The position numbers and the translations under genes are program-made. Positions 59,260 through 64,000 of a stretch of 64,000 nucleotides of DNA are shown in pieces. The DNA lies in NCBI RefSeq assembly GCF_040779325.2, contig NZ_JBFONT020000002.1, forward strand, positions 372,001-436,000, read 5' to 3'. The DNA is from Aestuariibius violaceus (GTDB lineage Bacteria; Pseudomonadota; Alphaproteobacteria; Rhodobacterales; Rhodobacteraceae). Position 1 is the first letter of the stretch, and each line of letters starts with the position of its first letter. The notes beneath the pieces are model-generated. The model was given only the letters and a program-made list of their open reading frames with translations. It ran no database searches and was not told where the DNA came from.

Positions 59260-60597
59260 CTACCCGGCGAGGTAGTCGGAGCGCTGGAGGCCGTATTTGG
59301 CCATCTTCTCGTTCAGAGTCCGGCGGGGTAGCTGGAGCTCTTCCATGACGTTGACGATGGAGCCGCGGTGACGGCGCATCGTGTTGTCGATCAGCATCCG
59401 TTCGAACGCTTCGACATATTCCTTGAGGGGCTTGCCCTCGGTCGTCATCACCGGCTGGGTCTCTTCGTTGTCGGCCATCAGGAGCGAGGCGATGGTGCCC
59501 GTGCCGCGGCGGTTCTGAAGGACCGCGCGTTCGGCGACGTTGATGAGCTGGCGAACATTGCCGGGCCAGGGCGCCTGGAGGAGCTGGGCGGCTTCCTGCG
59601 CCGAGACCTCGGGCGCGTCGCAGCCATATTCGTCGGCGAATTGCTCGGACAGGCGGGTGAAGAGCGACAGGATATCCTCGCCCCGCTGGCGAAGCGGCGG
59701 GACGGTGATCTTGAGGGCCGCAAGCCGGTAGTAGAGGTCCGGCCGCAGCGCGTCCTCGCAGGTCTTGCCTTCGTCCTGCAGATTGCAGATGGCCACGATG
59801 CGGGTTTCGGCGGGCGTGCCCTGATCGTTGATCGATTGCAGGAGACGGGCCTGAAGGGCGGGGCTGAGCGCCTCCACATCCTCGAGCACGAGCGTGCCGC
59901 CGCGCGCCTCTTCGATCAGCGGCAGGGCGTCGTCGGGGCCTGCGGGGCCGAAGAGCTTTCTCGCGAGCGTCTCTTCCTCGTAGGCGCCGCAGGCGAGCAG
60001 GACGAACTTCTTCGACGCACGGGCGCCGACCGCATGCAGGGCGTGGGCGACGAGGGTTTTCCCGGTGCCGGTTTCGCCATCGATCAGGACGTGGCCGTCG
60101 GCCTGGCCGAGATCGAGAATGTCCTCGCGCAGGCGTTCCATGACCGGCGAGGCGCCGATCAGCTTTTTCATGATGGCGCTGCCGTCGGAGAGCTCCTTGC
60201 GGAGGGCGCGGTTGTCGAGGGTCAGCCGCCGGGCCTGCGTTGCCTTCTTGGCGAGCTGGGTCATCCGGTCGGGATTGAAGGGCTTTTCGAGGAAGTCATA
60301 GGCGCCGACGCGCATGGCTTCGACTGCCATGGGCACGTCGCCGTGGCCGGTGATCATGATGACGGGGAGCGCGCTATCGACGCTCATCACCCGCTTGAGG
60401 AAGGCCATCCCGTCCATCCCCGGCATCTTGATGTCGGAGACGACGACGCCGGGATAATCGGGCGTCAGGCCCTTCAAGGCATCCTCGGCCGAGGGGAAGG
60501 TTTCGGTGTCGAACCCGGACAGGGCCAGCCATTGGCTGATCGATTGCCGCATGTCCTGTTCGTCGTCGACGATCGCGATTTTCATGGCCTGGGCCAT
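59260..60597 (-). CDS. dctD: DctD-type response regulator lacking GAFTGA
   Basis: A 445-residue NtrC-family regulator. Receiver domain 5-120 with phospho-acceptor D55 (VVSDIKMPG) and K105 in EKPF; AAA+ domain with Walker A GETGTGKT at 174-181 and Walker B LVLEDVE at about 236; C-terminal Fis-type HTH (RGSIVNVMEELQLPRRTLNE). Where GAFTGA should be, the sequence reads LFGPAGPDDALPLIEE, so the sigma54 contact loop is missing. It therefore probably controls C4-dicarboxylate genes without sigma54. Paired with dctB 6 bp upstream. Confidence 0.88.
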   Translation of the reverse strand: MAQAMKIAIVDDEQDMRQSISQWLALSGFDTETFPSAEDALKGLTPDYPGVVVSDIKMPGMDGMAFLKRVMSVDSALPVIMITGHGDVPMAVEAMRVGAYDFLEKPFNPDRMTQLAKKATQARRLTLDNRALRKELSDGSAIMKKLIGASPVMERLREDILDLGQADGHVLIDGETGTGKTLVAHALHAVGARASKKFVLLACGAYEEETLARKLFGPAGPDDALPLIEEARGGTLVLEDVEALSPALQARLLQSINDQGTPAETRIVAICNLQDEGKTCEDALRPDLYYRLAALKITVPPLRQRGEDILSLFTRLSEQFADEYGCDAPEVSAQEAAQLLQAPWPGNVRQLINVAERAVLQNRRGTGTIASLLMADNEETQPVMTTEGKPLKEYVEAFERMLIDNTMRRHRGSIVNVMEELQLPRRTLNEKMAKYGLQRSDYLAG

Positions 60598-60603
60598 CTT
60601 TGA

Positions 60604-62352
60604 CTACTCCGCTGCCTGTGCTCCGGCTTCGACGATGGGAAGCCGGACTTCGAACACCGCTCCCCCGTCCGGTCCGTTGCGGGCGGTGAGCTGACCGCCC
60701 AAGTCCGATACTATGCCCGAGGAGATGGCAAGACCTAGCCCGACGCCGTCGCCGGGCTGCTTGGTCGTGTAGAAGGGTTCGAAGAGGCTATCGAGATCGT
60801 CGATCCCGGCGCCGTTGTCGCGGACGCTGAGGATGGCGGTTTCCCCCTGGGCAAGCAGGAGGCCAATCTCGGCGTCCTCCCGCCCCTTTGTCGCGTCGAG
60901 CGCGTTTCTCAGGAGGTTGATCAGCACCTGTTCGAGGCGCAGCCGGTCGCCGTAGATCATCACCGGTTCCTCGGGCAGCGTGGTGGTGATCTTGACCTCG
61001 CGGGCGCGCAGTTGCGGTTCCATCATCGCGAGCGCCGAGGAGACCGCATCGCGCATATCTATGGGCTCGAACGCCTCGCCGCCCTTGCGGGCGTAGGATT
61101 TCAGCTGGCGGGTGATGGCCCCCATCCGTTCGATCAGGTCATCGATGCGCTGGAACGACGACAGCGCCTCCTCCGGTCGCTTGCGCTGGAGGAGGAGACG
61201 GGCGCCGGCAAGATAGGTCTTCATCGCAGCAAGCGGCTGGTTGAGCTCGTGGCTGACCGCCGCCGACATCTCGCCCAGGGCCGCGAGTTTCGAGGTTTGA
61301 GCGACCGTCTGTTCGGCGGTCTGAAGGTCCTTTTCGACCTTCTGACGTTCGGCGATTTCCTGCTGTAGCCGCCGGTTGAGCTGGCGGAGTTTGGCCGATT
61401 CCCGTTGAAAAAGGACAAGGCGCGAGGCGGTCTTGCGGTTCGACACCCCGAAAAGCAGCGCGAGGAGAATCGCAAATCCCGTAATCTCAAGCGCGAGGAC
61501 GGCATTCACCCGTTCGCGCACCCCCGCATAGGTCGTGAAAGAGGCCATGCGCCAGCCGCGGAACGGCACGCGGGTTTCGGAATACATGACCGCCCTGCCC
61601 CGCAGATACGCCTCGGCCGGGACCGATCGCCAGTCCTGGGTCGCGCTGATTGCCTGTTCGATGGCCGATAGCGGCGATTCCCGGTCGAGCGCGTCTTCCA
61701 TGGTGAAGCCGCGCCAGCGCCCTTCGGTCGCGAGGATGATCCGGCCGGTGCTGTCCATGACGAGCACGGCGTCAGACGTGCCGGCCCAGACCCGTTCGAG
61801 CCGGGCAAGATCAACCTCGACGACGACGACGCCGACGACCTCGCCCGCGAATTCGACACGGCGCGAATAGCTGAACGTGTAGCCTGGCGTATCGCGTTCC
61901 TCGAGCGTGAAGACGGTCATCTGGGACCGCATCGCTTCGACGAAATGCGCCGCCAGGCGGTTGTTTTCACCCAGGCGCGACCGGTCGAGCGCCGCGACCG
62001 TGCGCCCTTCGGCATCGAGCAACCGTGCCGAGGAGGCATCGGCCTCTTCCACCAGTTCGGCAAGGCGTTGGGAGCTTTGCGTGTGGTCGCCGGAGTTGAG
62101 CGCGCCCGCGATCGTGGGGTTCTGCGCCAGCAGTACCGGCACGTTCGCCGCGGCGCGCAATTCGGCCATGAGCCGCCCGGCATTCTGCGTCAGGCGGACT
62201 TCGGCGCGCTGTTGGGTGGTTTCGGTGAAGCGTTGGGTGAGCAGGATATTGGTGATCCAGACCGTCGCGACAAGCAGCACGATGAGGACGCCGAAAGCGA
62301 TCCGAAGCGACCAGATACCTCGGTCGCGGGGTTTGGCGGGCGTCTTGGCCAT
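60604..62352 (-). CDS. dctB: Sensor histidine kinase DctB-type
   Basis: A 582-residue membrane kinase with two transmembrane segments (about 15-35 and 286-305) enclosing a periplasmic PDC-like sensor, a coiled coil, the H-box AAVSHELNQPLAAMKTYLAG (about 368), and an ATPase domain (NLLRNALDATKG, VRDNGAGID, GVGLGLAISSGI). It phosphorylates the DctD-type regulator in response to C4-dicarboxylates, by analogy. Confidence 0.9.
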   Translation of the reverse strand: MAKTPAKPRDRGIWSLRIAFGVLIVLLVATVWITNILLTQRFTETTQQRAEVRLTQNAGRLMAELRAAANVPVLLAQNPTIAGALNSGDHTQSSQRLAELVEEADASSARLLDAEGRTVAALDRSRLGENNRLAAHFVEAMRSQMTVFTLEERDTPGYTFSYSRRVEFAGEVVGVVVVEVDLARLERVWAGTSDAVLVMDSTGRIILATEGRWRGFTMEDALDRESPLSAIEQAISATQDWRSVPAEAYLRGRAVMYSETRVPFRGWRMASFTTYAGVRERVNAVLALEITGFAILLALLFGVSNRKTASRLVLFQRESAKLRQLNRRLQQEIAERQKVEKDLQTAEQTVAQTSKLAALGEMSAAVSHELNQPLAAMKTYLAGARLLLQRKRPEEALSSFQRIDDLIERMGAITRQLKSYARKGGEAFEPIDMRDAVSSALAMMEPQLRAREVKITTTLPEEPVMIYGDRLRLEQVLINLLRNALDATKGREDAEIGLLLAQGETAILSVRDNGAGIDDLDSLFEPFYTTKQPGDGVGLGLAISSGIVSDLGGQLTARNGPDGGAVFEVRLPIVEAGAQAAE

Positions 62353-62386
62353 AGTGGAGTGAGTGTAGTGGGCGTGGGTGTGCCGC

Positions 62387-63055
62387 TCAAGCGTGGGCGA
62401 GTTGATCGGTCAGAGCGGCAAAAAGGAGCGCACCGTCGTTGAGGCCGAGCGCCGGGTCGGCGGCGCGTTCTGGATGCGGCATCAGACCAAGGACGCGGCG
62501 GTTTTCCGAGAGGATCCCGGCGATGTCGTGGGCGGAACCGTTGGGATTGTCGGTGTAGGTGAAGGCGATGCGGTCTTCTGCCCCAAGGCGGGTCAGGGTT
62601 TCCGCGTCGGCCTGATAGTTGCCGTCGTGGTGGGCGATGGGAATTTCGATCTGTTGGCCGGGCTTGTAGCGGGTGGTGAAGGGGCTGTCGGTCGTGGCGA
62701 CTTTCAGCGTTTCGGTGCGGCAAAGGAAGCTGATGCCGGAATTGCGCATCAGCACCCCAGGCAGAAGGCCCGTTTCGGTGAGGATCTGGAAGCCGTTGCA
62801 GATGCCGAGGACGTAACCGCCCCTGTTTGCATGGGCCTTGAGCGCCTTGCAGATCGGCGCGTTGGCGGCGATGGCGCCGCAGCGGAGGTAATCGCCGAAG
62901 GAGAAACCGCCCGGCACGGCAACAAGGTCGGTGCCATCGGGCAGCGTGTCGTCCTTGTGCCAGACCATGGTGACCTCGGCACCCGCCTTGCGCAGGGCGA
63001 CGGCGACGTCGCGGTCGCAATTGGATCCGGGGAAGACGAGGATTGCGGCTTTCAT
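62387..63055 (-). CDS. purQ: Phosphoribosylformylglycinamidine synthase subunit PurQ
   Basis: A 222-residue class I glutamine amidotransferase that feeds ammonia to PurL in purine synthesis. The nucleophile is in VLGICNGFQILTE (about 86), with GGFSFGDYLR and the terminal catalytic pair in MPHPERA. ATG at 63055 overlaps the upstream stop as ATGA and is preferred to the long open frame back to 63343. The neighbour upstream is a zinc alcohol dehydrogenase, not purL or purS. Confidence 0.95.
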   Translation of the reverse strand: MKAAILVFPGSNCDRDVAVALRKAGAEVTMVWHKDDTLPDGTDLVAVPGGFSFGDYLRCGAIAANAPICKALKAHANRGGYVLGICNGFQILTETGLLPGVLMRNSGISFLCRTETLKVATTDSPFTTRYKPGQQIEIPIAHHDGNYQADAETLTRLGAEDRIAFTYTDNPNGSAHDIAGILSENRRVLGLMPHPERAADPALGLNDGALLFAALTDQLAHA

Positions 63056-64000
63056 GCGGTGAACTCCGTGACGACGGCGGTGCCCGGCGGGGCAGGACCG
63101 TTGAAAAGGGCAAGCTCGGCGCTGACGTCGCTGAGCGCGACCTCGCGGGAGATGAGCGGTGTGATGTCGACGCGGCCCGCCTCGATCAGGCCGAGGAGGC
63201 TGGGATAGCGCCAAGACGGCATCCCTCGGGTGCCATAGAGGGCGAGATTGCCCGCATAGACGGCGGCCATGTTGACCTCCATCCGGGCGGTGTGGCCGAC
63301 GGGCATGCCGACCTGAATGTGCCGCCCGAGGGGGCGAAGACATTCGAGCGAGGCATTGACCGTCTGGGGAATGCCGAGCGCCTCGACGCTGACATGGGCG
63401 CCGCCTTTGGTCACCTCACGGATCTGGGCCGCGGCGTCGCCCTTGCGGGCGTCGAATATGGCCTCGGCGCCCAGCTGTTCAGCGAGGGTGAGCTTTTCGG
63501 GGACGATATCGACGCAGATCACGCGGGCGCCAAGGGCGCGGCCGAGGATCAGCGCGGCGAGGCCGATGCCGCCGGTGCCGTGGATGGCGAGCCATTCGCC
63601 CGCCTGAAGCGCGGCCCGGCCGGTCAGCGCGTGCCAGGCGGTCGTGACGCGGCAGCCGAGGCCCGCGGCCATCGCGGGGGCGAGGCTGTCCGGCAGGCGT
63701 GAGAGGTTATGGTCGCGCGGGACGGCGATCAGTTCGGCGAAAGCGCCCGGTTCGGTGAACCCCGGCAGGCGCTGGTTCGGGCAAGTTGTCTGCTCCCCTG
63801 CCCGGCAGGAGGGGCAGGTGCCGCAGGCGAGGATGAAGGGCGCGACGAGGATGTCATCCTTGGCGAAGGTCGCCTCCGGCCCCGCCTCGACCACTTCGCC
63901 GCAATATTCGTGGCCGCCGATCTGGCCGGGCTTCACCTTGGGATGTTCGCCGCGCCAGCCGTGCCAGTCGGACCGGCAGACGCCGCAGGCCAGCACCTTG
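63052..64000 (-). CDS. Zinc-dependent alcohol dehydrogenase, partial
   Basis: The last 316 residues of a medium-chain dehydrogenase; the N-terminus lies beyond the right edge. Zinc ligands: C in LACGVCRSDWHGW, HE in GGHEYCGEV, and the structural cysteines in ILACGTCPSCRAGEQTTCPN. The nucleotide-binding motif is AIHGTGGIGLAALILGRALG. Coupled to purQ by ATGA. The substrate is unknown; it belongs to the general zinc alcohol dehydrogenase group. Confidence 0.92.
   Translation of the reverse strand, partial: KVLACGVCRSDWHGWRGEHPKVKPGQIGGHEYCGEVVEAGPEATFAKDDILVAPFILACGTCPSCRAGEQTTCPNQRLPGFTEPGAFAELIAVPRDHNLSRLPDSLAPAMAAGLGCRVTTAWHALTGRAALQAGEWLAIHGTGGIGLAALILGRALGARVICVDIVPEKLTLAEQLGAEAIFDARKGDAAAQIREVTKGGAHVSVEALGIPQTVNASLECLRPLGRHIQVGMPVGHTARMEVNMAAVYAGNLALYGTRGMPSWRYPSLLGLIEAGRVDITPLISREVALSDVSAELALFNGPAPPGTAVVTEFTA

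Noticed and set aside
59368..60603. 411-codon plus-strand ORF opposite dctD
   Set aside because: Antisense shadow of the AAA+ regulator.

Overview
The window is a 64 kb piece of chromosome from an alphaproteobacterium, most likely a member of the Rhodobacterales (roseobacter group). This rests on high GC, a SoxR/VOC pair, a MaoC-phosphotransacetylase fusion followed by acetate kinase, a DctB/DctD pair in which DctD lacks the sigma54 contact loop, an RNase E with a long acidic insert, a 194-residue HNH protein of roseobacter type, and extragenic repeats of a kind I associate with this group. No rRNA, tRNA, CRISPR array, insertion sequence or prophage was recognised. Species cannot be named from sequence reading alone.

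Layout. 1-10 kb: the 5' part of zwf, an HNH endonuclease and a diguanylate cyclase, then a minus-strand run of cbiD, cobK, an AlkA-like glycosylase and an esterase, with cobA and cobB (corrinoid synthesis), an MFS carrier and an HExxH protein on the plus strand. 10-17 kb: soxR with a divergent VOC gene and a SoxR box; a tiny cysteine-codon leader ORF in front of cysS; a cysS whose 3' third has clearly different base composition; citramalate synthase, a methyltransferase and a squalene/phytoene-synthase-like gene in an overlapping operon. 17-27 kb: a ribbon-helix-helix pair, a pseudo-receiver divergent from a membrane wHTH-TPR protein, a secreted ClpP/SppA-like protein, an LprI-like protein, a CPBP protease, an MFS carrier, a hydrolase and a YcaQ-like glycosylase.

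27-38 kb: an RpiR-regulated ABC importer (binding protein, fused permease, ATPase) ending in a histidine phosphatase, with an old-yellow-enzyme gene divergent from it; then a minus-strand group with a transglutaminase-like protein, a small zinc-ribbon protein, a PLP racemase translationally coupled to a DUF1611/DgcN protein, and a secreted protein of seven Cys-rich repeats. 38-43 kb: small, mostly uncharacterised proteins, a Crp/Fnr regulator and a cold-shock protein. 43-50 kb: a GNAT/IlvD-family sugar-acid dehydratase pair, a low-GC two-gene island (wHTH protein plus a wHTH-HEPN-like protein interrupted by one amber codon), a structured intergenic region, and the MaoC-Pta/AckA pair. 50-64 kb: GT2-LABN-GT39 lipid glycosylation genes, P450 plus a membrane hydrolase, ccdA/tusA, rne with a long leader, dctBD, purQ and a truncated zinc alcohol dehydrogenase.

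The most interesting items are: the CysS leader peptide (MTTCCIIRCIIR) with a stem abutting the cysS ribosome site; the mosaic cysS; the low-GC wHTH/HEPN-like island with its amber codon; a roughly 103-bp element present twice, upstream of the Pta fusion and upstream of rne, with three GATGCCGAC-type units at exact 11-bp spacing between conserved TTA(A) flanks; and three consecutive perfect CTAG-centred palindromes between the HNH gene and zwf.
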